DNA of 64,000 nt from Paenochrobactrum glaciei (GTDB lineage Bacteria > Pseudomonadota > Alphaproteobacteria > Rhizobiales > Rhizobiaceae), in assembly GCF_039522165.1 (NCBI RefSeq), contig NZ_BAAADE010000001.1, forward strand, positions 1 to 64,000, written 5' to 3'. The notes below the pieces were generated by a model. That model was not told the DNA's origin. It searched no databases and saw nothing but the letters and a program-made list of their open reading frames with translations. Made by a program: the position numbers and the translations under genes. Shown here one piece after another: positions 32,812 to 40,960 of this stretch (the stretch's first letter is position 1; each line of letters opens with the position of its first letter).

Positions 32812-34239
32812 TTAAGCTTCGTCTGCCTTGTCTGCTTCTTTTTTCTTAGGAGCAGCTTTTTTCTTTGGTGCCGCTTTTTTAGCTGGCTTGTCGCCTGCCT
32901 GATCTTCGTCTTCCGCAGTCAACTCTTCTTTGGTTACTTTCTTGTCAGTAACGGTGATTGCAGCCAACAGATGGTCAACAACCTTTTCTTCAAAGATCGG
33001 AGCGCGCAAGTTTGCAACTGCATCCGGAGTTTTACGCAGGAAATCGTAAATCTGCTGTTCCTGACCTGGGTAACGACGTACCTGGTCGTAAACTGCACGC
33101 TGCAATTCTTCTTCAGTTACTTCAACGCCAGCTTTTTCACCGATTTCGGAGAGAACCAGACCGAGACGTACGCGGCGTTCAGCAAGCTTGCGATATTCTT
33201 CGCGTGCTGCTTCTTCTGTGGTTTCTTCGTCTTCAAAGGTGCGGCCAGCCTGCTGAAGGTCAAAGTTGATCTGCTGCCAGATGTTGTTGAATTCAGCGTT
33301 AACCAGCTTTTCCGGGCTTTCGAACTGATAGTCACCATCCAAAGCATCAAGAATCTGACGCTTAACTTTCTGGCGGGTGATTGAACCGTACTGGCTTTCG
33401 ATCTGCTCACGAACAACTTCACGCAGACGCTCAATGGTTTCAATGCCGAGCTTCTTAGCGGTTTCGTCGTTCAGTTCAACTTCGCCAGCCTTAGCAACTT
33501 CCTTGACGGTGATGTCAAAGGTTGCATCTTTGCCAGCCAAATGCGCTGCGCCGTAATCAGCAGGGAAAGTTACATTGATAACTTTTTCATCGCCAGCTTT
33601 TACGCCGAGGAGCTGATCTTCAAAGCCCGGAATGAACTGACCGGAACCCAGAACCAGCTGTGCATCATTGTCTGCACCGCCGTCGAAAGGAACACCATCA
33701 ACTTTACCGAGGTAATCCATGGTAACGCGGTCGCCGTTTTCAGCTTTGCCTTTTTTCGCTTCGTAAGAAGCGGTTGAAGACGCAACGCGCTTAACCTGTT
33801 CGTCAACTTCTTCATCAGAAATGTCGACAACTTCACGGGTTACGTTGATGCCGGAGAAATCTTTGATGTCGATCTTTGGCAGAACTTCATAAGCCAGCGA
33901 GAATACGAAATCGATCTTGCCGTCCAGAACCTGTTCAGCTTCTTTTTCGTCTTCCGACAAAACAACTTCAGGCTGGGTTGCAGATTTTTCACCACGATCA
34001 GCAAGGATCGAACGTGGGGTATCGCTGAGAATTTCATTGACGATTTCAGCCATGAAAGACTTGCCGTATGTCTTACGCAGATGCGCAGTTGGCACCTTAC
34101 CCGGACGGAAACCGTTAATACGTGCATTACCGCGTGCAGTTTCGAGGCGTTCTGCGAGCTTTGCGACGAGATCCGCAGCTGGAATCACGACTTTAACTTC
34201 GCGCTTCAGCCCTTCATTGAGCGTTTCGGTAACCTGCAT
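32812..34239 (-). CDS. tig: Trigger factor, ribosome-associated chaperone
   Basis: The start at 34239 (MQVTETLNEGLKREVKV) follows GAAGG and is the family N-terminus; the frame extends upstream but is not coding. The 475-residue protein has the ribosome-binding motif INGFRPGKVPTAHLRKTYG (about 42-60), an FKBP-type PPIase domain (about 155-245) and a helical C-terminal arm. A tail of alternating Lys and Ala (KKAAPKKKAAPKKK) extends beyond the usual end. It folds nascent chains at the exit tunnel. Confidence 0.95.
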   Translation of the reverse strand: MQVTETLNEGLKREVKVVIPAADLVAKLAERLETARGNARINGFRPGKVPTAHLRKTYGKSFMAEIVNEILSDTPRSILADRGEKSATQPEVVLSEDEKEAEQVLDGKIDFVFSLAYEVLPKIDIKDFSGINVTREVVDISDEEVDEQVKRVASSTASYEAKKGKAENGDRVTMDYLGKVDGVPFDGGADNDAQLVLGSGQFIPGFEDQLLGVKAGDEKVINVTFPADYGAAHLAGKDATFDITVKEVAKAGEVELNDETAKKLGIETIERLREVVREQIESQYGSITRQKVKRQILDALDGDYQFESPEKLVNAEFNNIWQQINFDLQQAGRTFEDEETTEEAAREEYRKLAERRVRLGLVLSEIGEKAGVEVTEEELQRAVYDQVRRYPGQEQQIYDFLRKTPDAVANLRAPIFEEKVVDHLLAAITVTDKKVTKEELTAEDEDQAGDKPAKKAAPKKKAAPKKKEADKADEA

Positions 34240-34910
34240 GTCAAAACCTTCACTTCTTATCATAATGCCGCGTAACGAACTTCTGGCGTCAACGCCGGCA
34301 AGAAACTGTTGTGCCATATGGCTATGTGTGCGCAATCAAACGCGTCAGACAATAAATGCGCACCTCAAAAACATAAAACCCTACCGGAGCCGTCTGGCCT
34401 TTTTCCGATAAAGTTTTCGCTTCAAAGACGCGGTCACTTCATTGCACCTCGCGCCAAATTTCACTTCCATTACGTGGACAGAACCCAAAGGTCAATGAAT
34501 AACCGTCAATAATGATGCATGTCACACAGCGCTTATGCCTATATATTTACCCATTTGCGCCCTGACAATCCACCATCAGCATTTTAAGACATGAAAATTG
34601 GCAAAGTCGCAGGTAAATTGGACTGGTTGGAAAATGATTTTCGGATCATATTATAGAGAGTGCATCAATTACAGACACTTTAACTGGTTTAGAGCTGAAA
34701 ATATCAGCCACGATAGCCAATCAAAATATATTTTTGCTGACATTGTGTTTGATTCGACTGTTTTATGCAGCCCATCGGCCAGTTTCATATCAAGCAAACA
34801 GCAGCAATGACCACATTTCAAATTTTCTTTAAAAAGCCGTGTGTTAAGTCCCGAAAATGTATAATTACCACTTGCACCACATTATTTTTTACCCTATGAG
34901 AGCGCTTGTT
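34240..34910. other. Intergenic region upstream of tig and tRNA-Leu
   Basis: About 670 bases with only short low-quality frames (for example 34598-34810, which has no ribosome site). It presumably holds the divergent promoters of tig and the tRNA. No structured RNA is recognised. Confidence 0.5.
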
Positions 34911-34995
34911 GCGGGCGTGGCGGAATTGGCAGACGCACTAGATTTAGGTTCTAGCGCCGAGAGGCGTGGGGGTTCAAGTCCCTCCGCCCGCACCA
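34911..34995 (+). tRNA. tRNA-Leu (TAG)
   Basis: A class II tRNA of 85 bases: acceptor GCGGGCG/CGCCCGC, anticodon loop TTTAGGT giving TAG, a variable arm CGCCGAGAGGCG, T-arm GGTTCAAGTCC, CCA encoded. Confidence 0.95.
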
Positions 34996-35111
34996 TTTAA
35001 ATCCCCTCATCACATTAAGAATTCCTCAAAAGCTTTTTAATATAGCTTGTGCGCACTTGTCTTCTCCTTGTGTGTGGCTAATCTTTGCCCTTAAAAATCA
35101 AGGATAAGCTA

Positions 35112-35570
35112 ATGAGTTTGGAAACTGTTAAAGCCTTTTTCGCTGAAAACGCACCTGATTTGCAGGTCATTGAACTGGAAACCAGTACGGCAACTGTTCC
35201 GCTGGCTGCCGAAGCACATGATGTTGAGCCGGGGCAAATTGCCAAAACCTTATCTTTCAAAGTCAAAGACGATGCGGTTCTCATTGTAACCCGCGGCGAT
35301 GCCCGTATTGATAATCGTAAATTCAAAGATCAGTTTGCCACCAAACCACGCATGTTAGACGCAGAAAGCGTTTTGGAGCTGACCGGCCATCCAGTTGGTG
35401 GCGTCTGCCCTTTCGGCCTTGCCAGCAATATGGCCATTTATTGCGATATTTCGCTCAAAGCCTATGAGGAAGTTGTGCCTGCGGCCGGCTCTATTAATAG
35501 TGCCGTGCGGGTTAACACAGAACGCCTGGCAGCGCTGACAAACGCCCAATGGATCGATGTTTGTCAATAA
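35112..35570 (+). CDS. YbaK/EbsC-type aminoacyl-tRNA deacylase
   Basis: The start at 35112 (MSLETVKAFF) is preferred over 35085. The 152-residue product has the YbaK fold: VIELETSTATVPLAAEAH, QIAKTLSFKVKDDAVLIVTRGDARID and GHPVGGVCPFGL, where GGVCPFGL is the family motif at the active site. Members hydrolyse mischarged tRNAs such as Cys-tRNAPro. The precise substrate is not determined. Confidence 0.88.
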   Translation: MSLETVKAFFAENAPDLQVIELETSTATVPLAAEAHDVEPGQIAKTLSFKVKDDAVLIVTRGDARIDNRKFKDQFATKPRMLDAESVLELTGHPVGGVCPFGLASNMAIYCDISLKAYEEVVPAAGSINSAVRVNTERLAALTNAQWIDVCQ

Positions 35571-35704
35571 ACAAGCATTTTAAAAACACCGGTGAACATA
35601 TTGATATTGCTTCACCGGCTGGTTCCGGCTATATTAAACATTCCTTAATTTATCATATTTTTGCGAATTGAAATTGCAATTCTTAATATTGCCTTTTATA
35701 TATG

Positions 35705-35721
35705 TTAAGAACAATTCTAAA
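35705..35721 (+). promoter_or_regulatory. ICE-type (Irr) box upstream of rirA
   Basis: TTAAGAACAATTCTAAA differs by one base from a palindromic TTTAGAA-CA-ATTCTAAA-type iron-control element. In alphaproteobacteria Irr binds such sites under low iron and regulates rirA. Its placement 120 bases upstream of rirA fits that model. Confidence 0.6.
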
Positions 35722-35841
35722 CTAACTTGAATTATGTTGATCTAATTGCAACATGAGACAAGCTGAAATTCCGGCTCCTTGCTAGCTTATGTGCAGCAGG
35801 AGTGTATCTGTTAAAACCTTCCCGCGCGGAAAGGATCTCGT

Positions 35842-36309
35842 ATGCGACTGACCCGTCAGACCAATTATGCAATTCGGATGCTTATGTATTGCGCAGCCAA
35901 TGAAGGGCAGCTAAGCCGCGTGCCGGAAATTGCCAGAGCTTATTCGGTTTCAGAGCTTTTTCTGTTTAAAATTTTGCAGCCGCTGGTTCAGAACAATATG
36001 ATCGAAACCGTACGTGGCCGAAATGGTGGCATCAGACTTGGTAAAGCCGCCCATGAAATTACTGTTTTTGACGTGGTGCATGTCACAGAAGAGAATTTTG
36101 CCATGGCAGAATGCTTCGAAAACGATGCCACGGAATGCCCGCTGGTTGACAGCTGCGCCCTCAACTCCGCTCTGCGTGAAGCGCTCGGTGCTTTCTTCAC
36201 GGTTCTTTCGCAATATACAATCGCGGATCTGGTGAAAGCCCGCCCGAATGTACGTATGCTGTTGGGCCTTGATGAAATGATTGAAGCGCGCGCCGCTTCT
36301 GCCGGTTGA
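35842..36309 (+). CDS. rirA: RirA, iron-sulfur-dependent iron repressor
   Basis: The 155-residue Rrf2-family protein begins MRLTRQTNYAIRMLMYCA, the RirA signature. A winged HTH (about 28-60) is followed by Cys91, Cys99 and Cys105 in CFENDATECPLVDSC, the positions known to bind the iron-sulfur cluster in Rhizobium RirA. When iron is plentiful it represses uptake genes such as the adjacent heme locus; when starved the cluster is lost. GGAAAGGA precedes the ATG. Convergent with hmuV. Confidence 0.95.
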   Translation: MRLTRQTNYAIRMLMYCAANEGQLSRVPEIARAYSVSELFLFKILQPLVQNNMIETVRGRNGGIRLGKAAHEITVFDVVHVTEENFAMAECFENDATECPLVDSCALNSALREALGAFFTVLSQYTIADLVKARPNVRMLLGLDEMIEARAASAG

Positions 36310-36318
36310 TAAAAGAAA

Positions 36319-36346
36319 AAATGAGCGGCATTAAATGCCGCTCACA
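36319..36346. terminator. Bidirectional terminator rirA/hmuV
   Basis: GAGCGGCAT (36323-36331) pairs perfectly with ATGCCGCTC (36335-36343). Its stem overlaps the hmuV stop codon. Confidence 0.8.
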
Positions 36347-37137
36347 TCCTCAAGTGACCCGTGAGGCAAAATAAAGGGCACATCCGGTGGTGGCACCATG
36401 CCAACGCATAAATTGCAGCCATAAATCCGTGAGAGACGCTTGCCGGTCAACATAGTACGCGGCGCACCTGCCCCATCCAATTTTCCGTTTTGCATAATAA
36501 TGATCTGATCTGCGAACATCGCTGTCAAATTCAGATCATGCAGGATAGCGACGACACCACCGCCCTCTGAGGCAAATTTGCGCGCAATATTCATCACCAT
36601 GATCTGATGGCGAATATCCAGACTGGAAATTGGTTCATCCAGGAACAAATAACGCGGGCGGCCATCAATGACGGGCTTCCACACCTGACACAGCACCCGT
36701 GCCAATTGTACACGCTGCTGCTCACCGCCTGATAATTCCTGATAAAGACGACCGCTAAAGCCTTCTAAATCAACCATTTTCAAGGCGAGATCAGGTAATC
36801 TCTCCTGCTCTTGCGCCGAAACACCGCTAAAACCACCGGTCAGTCCCAGACGTACGATTTCACGAACACTGAATGGAAATGACAGGCTTGATGCCTGTGG
36901 CAGCACAGCGCGACGCTCAGCCATTTGCCATGGCTTGAACGAGCGGAAATTAGCACCATCCAATAAAGCTTCGCCACCATAGCTGACATCACCGCACAAA
37001 GCGCGCATCAATGTGGTTTTACCTGAACCATTTGGCCCGACAATAACAGTTACCTGACGCGGATAGGCTTTAAAGCTCACATCCTCAATAATGGTCTTAC
37101 CTGAAATTGTAACAGACAGATCCCGAACTTCGATCAT
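36331..37137 (-). CDS. hmuV: Heme ABC transporter ATPase HmuV
   Basis: The 268-residue product has Walker A VGPNGSGKTTL (about 33-43), signature LSGGEQQRVQLARVL (about 135-149), Walker B YLFLDEPISSLD (about 162-173) and the switch His in AILHDLN. It powers heme import with HmuU and HmuT. It lies 10 bases after hmuU in the operon hmuP-S-T-U-V. Confidence 0.95.
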   Translation of the reverse strand: MIEVRDLSVTISGKTIIEDVSFKAYPRQVTVIVGPNGSGKTTLMRALCGDVSYGGEALLDGANFRSFKPWQMAERRAVLPQASSLSFPFSVREIVRLGLTGGFSGVSAQEQERLPDLALKMVDLEGFSGRLYQELSGGEQQRVQLARVLCQVWKPVIDGRPRYLFLDEPISSLDIRHQIMVMNIARKFASEGGGVVAILHDLNLTAMFADQIIIMQNGKLDGAGAPRTMLTGKRLSRIYGCNLCVGMVPPPDVPFILPHGSLEDVSGI

Positions 37138-37146
37138 AATACCCTC

Positions 37147-38256
37147 TTACAAGTCCAGCAGATTACGACGGCGCAGCAAAATCCATAGGAAAAATGGCGC
37201 ACCAAAAGTTGCAGTCACGATACCGATCGGCAATTCTGCCGGAGCGACAATCGTGCGGCTGAAAGCATCAGCCAAAAGCAAAAGCGTTGCACCAAGCAAA
37301 GCCGAACACGGCAGCAGATAACGGTGATCAGGGCCAATTGATAAACGCAAAATATGTGGCACAACAATACCGACAAAACCAATACCGCCACTCACTGCAA
37401 CAGAAGCGCCAACGGCTGCTGCCACACTGACAATCGCAATATTTTTAACGCGCTGTACATTGACGCCCAAATGATTGGCTGATGCTTCACCCAAGGCCAG
37501 TGCATTAAGACCACGTGCCAGAAACGGCACCACAATCAATACCACCAAGATGATAGGGCCTGCCGAAATAATTTTGCTCCAAGTCGCACCCGCCAATGAG
37601 CCAAGCCCCCAGAAGGTCATATCGCGCAATTGGCGATCATCAGCGATATAGGTCAAAAGCCCTGTTAAAGCGCCAGCCAATGCGCCAAGCGCAATACCGG
37701 CCAAAAGCATGGTAGCAACGGATGTCCTGCCCTGTCTGGTCGCAACGCGGTAAAGCAACAGTGTAGTAATAAGCCCACCGCCAAATGCAGCTAAGGGCAA
37801 GGTTAAAAGGCCGAACATTGTTGTCAGAGGTGCTAGTATCGTGCCACCCAGCACAATGATGGAAATAGCACCAAGACCGGCCCCCGAAGAAACACCGACA
37901 AGACCTGGATCAGCTAACGGATTGCGGAAAAGCCCTTGCATGACAGCACCGGAGACCGCCAAAGCGGCACCGATCAACATGCCCAATACAATACGCGGCA
38001 ACCGAATATCAACGATGATCAAACGGTCACGCTGCGAAAGCACATCGCCTGAAGCATCAGCACCTGCCCACAGCGAGCGGATCAAATTCCACAGCGAAGC
38101 GTCAGACGCACCAGCTGTCAGGCTGAACAGAGCCGTTACAATGAGTGCGATTGCCAATACAAAAATCGACAATCTGGCAACATGACTGCGATCTCCATCC
38201 TGCTTGTTCCGTATTACAGGCAGCTCGGTGCTGTAAACGGCGTCTTGCGATGTCAT
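37147..38256 (-). CDS. hmuU: Heme ABC transporter permease HmuU
   Basis: This 369-residue FecCD-family permease has about ten membrane helices and typical motifs IVDIRLPRIVLGMLIGAALAVSGAVMQGLFRNPLADPGLVGVSSGAG and FVGIVVPHILRLSIGPDHR in fragments. An unusually long charged N-terminus (about 30 residues) precedes the first helix. A 143-base gap with a hairpin separates it from hmuT; CAGGATG precedes the ATG. Confidence 0.95.
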   Translation of the reverse strand: MTSQDAVYSTELPVIRNKQDGDRSHVARLSIFVLAIALIVTALFSLTAGASDASLWNLIRSLWAGADASGDVLSQRDRLIIVDIRLPRIVLGMLIGAALAVSGAVMQGLFRNPLADPGLVGVSSGAGLGAISIIVLGGTILAPLTTMFGLLTLPLAAFGGGLITTLLLYRVATRQGRTSVATMLLAGIALGALAGALTGLLTYIADDRQLRDMTFWGLGSLAGATWSKIISAGPIILVVLIVVPFLARGLNALALGEASANHLGVNVQRVKNIAIVSVAAAVGASVAVSGGIGFVGIVVPHILRLSIGPDHRYLLPCSALLGATLLLLADAFSRTIVAPAELPIGIVTATFGAPFFLWILLRRRNLLDL

Positions 38257-38331
38257 AATTTACATCCTGATATTCTTCAGCGCTTATTTTAAAGAGCTGG
38301 ATCATTGAAGCAGCAAGGCTGCGTACAAAAC

Positions 38332-38382
38332 ATCTGAGGGCTTTCCATGGCTTTATTTAAAGATCACAGAGAGCCTTCAGAT
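38332..38382 (-). other. Intercistronic hairpin between hmuT and hmuU
   Basis: ATCTGAAGGCT and AGCCCTCAGAT (minus strand, 38382-38372 and 38342-38332) form 10 of 11 pairs around a 29-base loop. Placed after the binding-protein gene, such hairpins often stabilise the upstream message or reduce expression of the membrane genes. Confidence 0.55.
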
Positions 38383-38399
38383 ATAATTAAAAAAACTGT

Positions 38400-39380
38400 T
38401 CAGTTTTTCTTTTCCGGATAAAGCGCTTCTGTCAGCTCACGCACGGCTTTGCCAGTGCGTGGGCCAAAGCCGAGCAGATACAATCCATCCATCTGAACAA
38501 TGCTTTTTGTTTTGGCAGCAGGCGTCGAAACAATCGCCGGATGCGATAAAATATCAGCCGCACGCGCCATATGATCACCCGAGCCGGTCATCATCAAAAT
38601 CAAATCAGGCGCAAGTTTATCAATCGCCTCATCAGTCATTTGCTTGTAGCCGGCAAAACTGTCGATGACATTGATACCACCTGCCATTTTGATGACATTA
38701 TCCGCAGCTGTTCCTGTACCGGATGCCTGAAGACGCCCGTTTTGAACAGACAGGATAAACAAGACGCGCTTAGGCTCTTTGATCGATTGCGCCAGTTCTT
38801 CAGTCTTCTTGATGTCCTCATCAACGGATGCCACAAGCGCCTCAGCCTTTTCACTGACACCAAGCACTTTGCCAACAATTCTGATTTTCTCAAGCACACC
38901 TTCATGGTTCATGCTGTCCGGCACCATCACCACCGGAACTGATGCTTTTTTCAAAACTTCAATTGTTTCCGGCGGCCCACTGCCCTCAAGCATCAAAATT
39001 GCGCTCGGATTGATCGACAGCACACCTTCCGGTGACAATTGGCGCATATAACCGACATCGGTCAGTTTTTCAGCACTTGGCGGATAGGTGCCTGTTGTAT
39101 CACGACCGATCAACCTGCCCTCTTCGCCCAGCGCATAGACAATCTCGGTCAGCGAGCCACCAACGGTCAAAAGACGGGAAGTGTCTTTTAAAGTTTCAAC
39201 GGTAGCTGATATCACCGGCTCATTACCTGCCGCCAAAGCAGAGGTCATTGCAACGGGTGCAAGCACTGCCAATGACAATGTAGCCACCACACCCGCCAAC
39301 AAACCCTGCCGCGTTTTACGCAGCAGGGCATCAGATGAACACATGGATAAGAAATTCATACGTCCCACCATCTGTTTCAA
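38400..39380 (-). CDS. hmuT: Periplasmic heme-binding protein HmuT
   Basis: This 326-residue protein has an N-terminal signal region (about 20-50, hydrophobic, ending ALAAG) and a TroA-like substrate-binding fold (SRLLTVGGSLTEIVYALGEEGRLIGRDTTGTYPPSAE, quoted in part). A Tyr at the usual heme-ligand region (DVGYMRQ) is visible. It delivers heme to HmuUV. Its start overlaps the hmuS stop (ATGA). Confidence 0.93.
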   Translation of the reverse strand: MKQMVGRMNFLSMCSSDALLRKTRQGLLAGVVATLSLAVLAPVAMTSALAAGNEPVISATVETLKDTSRLLTVGGSLTEIVYALGEEGRLIGRDTTGTYPPSAEKLTDVGYMRQLSPEGVLSINPSAILMLEGSGPPETIEVLKKASVPVVMVPDSMNHEGVLEKIRIVGKVLGVSEKAEALVASVDEDIKKTEELAQSIKEPKRVLFILSVQNGRLQASGTGTAADNVIKMAGGINVIDSFAGYKQMTDEAIDKLAPDLILMMTGSGDHMARAADILSHPAIVSTPAAKTKSIVQMDGLYLLGFGPRTGKAVRELTEALYPEKKN

Positions 39381-40450
39381 GCAGCTACGGATCGCGGCAG
39401 ACGCGGCAAGGCTTCTACCAGTTCACGCCAATCAGCGCGCTCAGCGGTTCCCTCATGACGTTTACCAAAGAACTGAATAAACAGTTCGCCGCTTTCATCA
39501 AAAACTTCCAGAGATGTCACATGACCATCTTTGGTTGGCTTACGCACTGCCCAGACCTCACTGATACGGTCGGTGCGCAAATGCATATGGAATGTCGGAT
39601 CCATAACATTGAGCCAAGGCCCCATCATTTTAATGCCGGTAATCGCACCGGTATGAATTTGAATACAGCCGCGATTGCCAACAAAGCACATGATTGGCAG
39701 TGATGTTTCGCCCGCCTGCTCCATCATTGTCTGGACAGAACCTGTATCAAGAGGCCATGCAAAGCTTTCACCGGCCAGTTCAACAGCCTGTTTGCGATCA
39801 ATATTAAAATCACGCAGCAAGCCCATAAACTGATGCACATCTGTCAATTCTGACCAGCGATTGCGGAAAGCCTCACTATCAACTTCAGCCGTCACAGCTG
39901 TTTCGGCCTTGGCTTTTGGCGCAACAGCATGGAATTCGGCAGACTGATTGTCGCTTGCAAGATTTTTAAGCAATTCGGCATAAGCATCAAGATTTGATGC
40001 CTCGCGCAAATGCACTTTATGAACCGCCTCACCGGAAGCATTGAAGAATTGCAGGCTGCGGCGTACGCTATCGCCATCATGCTTTTCAACCGCAAAAGCT
40101 TCCGCCCATTGGGATGGGAAAATACGTAGATCAATCTGTTTACCTAAGACCATAGCTGCATGCTTGCCCGGCACGGTCTTTTCATAAGGGCCGATTTTCT
40201 CATGTACGGCGCTTTCATTGCGGGTCAGCGCCATCACTTCGCCAACAGCGCTGATGCCGCCTAAAAAAGCTTCCACATCCGCGCGCACCCGCACAACTTT
40301 TAAAGCTTCATCATCAGCGCCAATATAGGCAGCCAGATAATCAGCTTCCGAGATTTCAAGTTTCTGTGCGAAGTCGCGCTCACGCATTTTGGGGTTTTCT
40401 TGACGTGCCAGACGAATTGATTCCGGTGATGGTTTGGTCGATAATGTCAT
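39377..40450 (-). CDS. hmuS: Heme-degrading/heme-chaperone protein HmuS
   Basis: The 357-residue product is a tandem-repeat HemS/ChuX-like protein: two halves of about 170 residues, each with a V-M-x-L-T-R/IMCFVGNRGCIQIHTG-type heme-pocket strand set; a conserved His in the second half (HTG) is visible. It binds or degrades cytoplasmic heme. Overlap with hmuT and 13 bases to hmuP place it in the operon. Confidence 0.93.
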   Translation of the reverse strand: MTLSTKPSPESIRLARQENPKMRERDFAQKLEISEADYLAAYIGADDEALKVVRVRADVEAFLGGISAVGEVMALTRNESAVHEKIGPYEKTVPGKHAAMVLGKQIDLRIFPSQWAEAFAVEKHDGDSVRRSLQFFNASGEAVHKVHLREASNLDAYAELLKNLASDNQSAEFHAVAPKAKAETAVTAEVDSEAFRNRWSELTDVHQFMGLLRDFNIDRKQAVELAGESFAWPLDTGSVQTMMEQAGETSLPIMCFVGNRGCIQIHTGAITGIKMMGPWLNVMDPTFHMHLRTDRISEVWAVRKPTKDGHVTSLEVFDESGELFIQFFGKRHEGTAERADWRELVEALPRLPRSVAA

Positions 40451-40463
40451 AGTTCTGCTGTAC

Positions 40464-40826
40464 CTATTTATTGAGAATTAACTTGCCCTGACGCGTTATC
40501 TTTAAGCGGTACACAGAGCCGGCATGTTTGATACCGACCTCTTTTGCCCCCTCAAAAAGTTCACTGCTGCCATAAGTTTTTAGGTCTTCATCAACTGCTT
40601 TTGCAGCGGCTAAGACCTCTTCATCTGACGGCAATTCTTGCATCATATCCCTATTCAACAACTCATCTGGCAATATCTGCTCAGGTGCCTGTTGTTCTGG
40701 CACTGACCATTTTTCGGATGCCCTGGCCGGAGGCCACTGGACCTCCAAATCAATATCAACGCGCCGGTTCATTGCTCTGTTCGTTTCCATTCGCCTGTGA
40801 AAATCACGCCTCCACATTCTTGACAC
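40464..40826 (-). CDS. hmuP: HmuP-type protein with long N-terminal extension
   Basis: The last about 35 residues (SELFEGAKEVGIKHAGSV, then YRLKITRQGKLILNK) are the HemP/HmuP family domain. HmuP proteins are normally about 50-60 residues and in Bradyrhizobium act as coactivators of heme-uptake genes. Here the domain is preceded by up to 85 residues (GTG start at 40826) rich in Pro, Glu and Gln; an internal ATG at 40646 with AATAGGGAT would give a 60-residue protein of normal size. The divergent receptor gene and the hmu operon share this promoter region. Confidence 0.85.
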   Translation of the reverse strand: MSRMWRRDFHRRMETNRAMNRRVDIDLEVQWPPARASEKWSVPEQQAPEQILPDELLNRDMMQELPSDEEVLAAAKAVDEDLKTYGSSELFEGAKEVGIKHAGSVYRLKITRQGKLILNK

Positions 40827-40858
40827 AAACTATCATGTTTTGTAGAAAGCGCAATACA

Positions 40859-40873
40859 AGACTTAAATAGTCA
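40859..40873. promoter_or_regulatory. Iron-responsive operator-like (RirA) site
   Basis: AGA-CTTAAATAG-TCA differs by one base from the TGA-N9-TCA iron-responsive-operator core and contains GACT-TAAAT-AGTC as an inverted repeat. Its position between hmuP and the heme receptor suits RirA control of both. Confidence 0.5.
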
Positions 40874-40960
40874 AGTTTAAAAATAATAATCCACCAGCCA
40901 GTGACACCTCATTTCACCAGCCAACGGAACATGCATTCAATTTTCTCAGGAGAAGTAGAA

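Noticed and set aside
34598..34810. A 70-codon frame in the long gap upstream of tRNA-Leu
   Set aside because: No ribosome site, odd composition and no family resemblance; it looks like chance.
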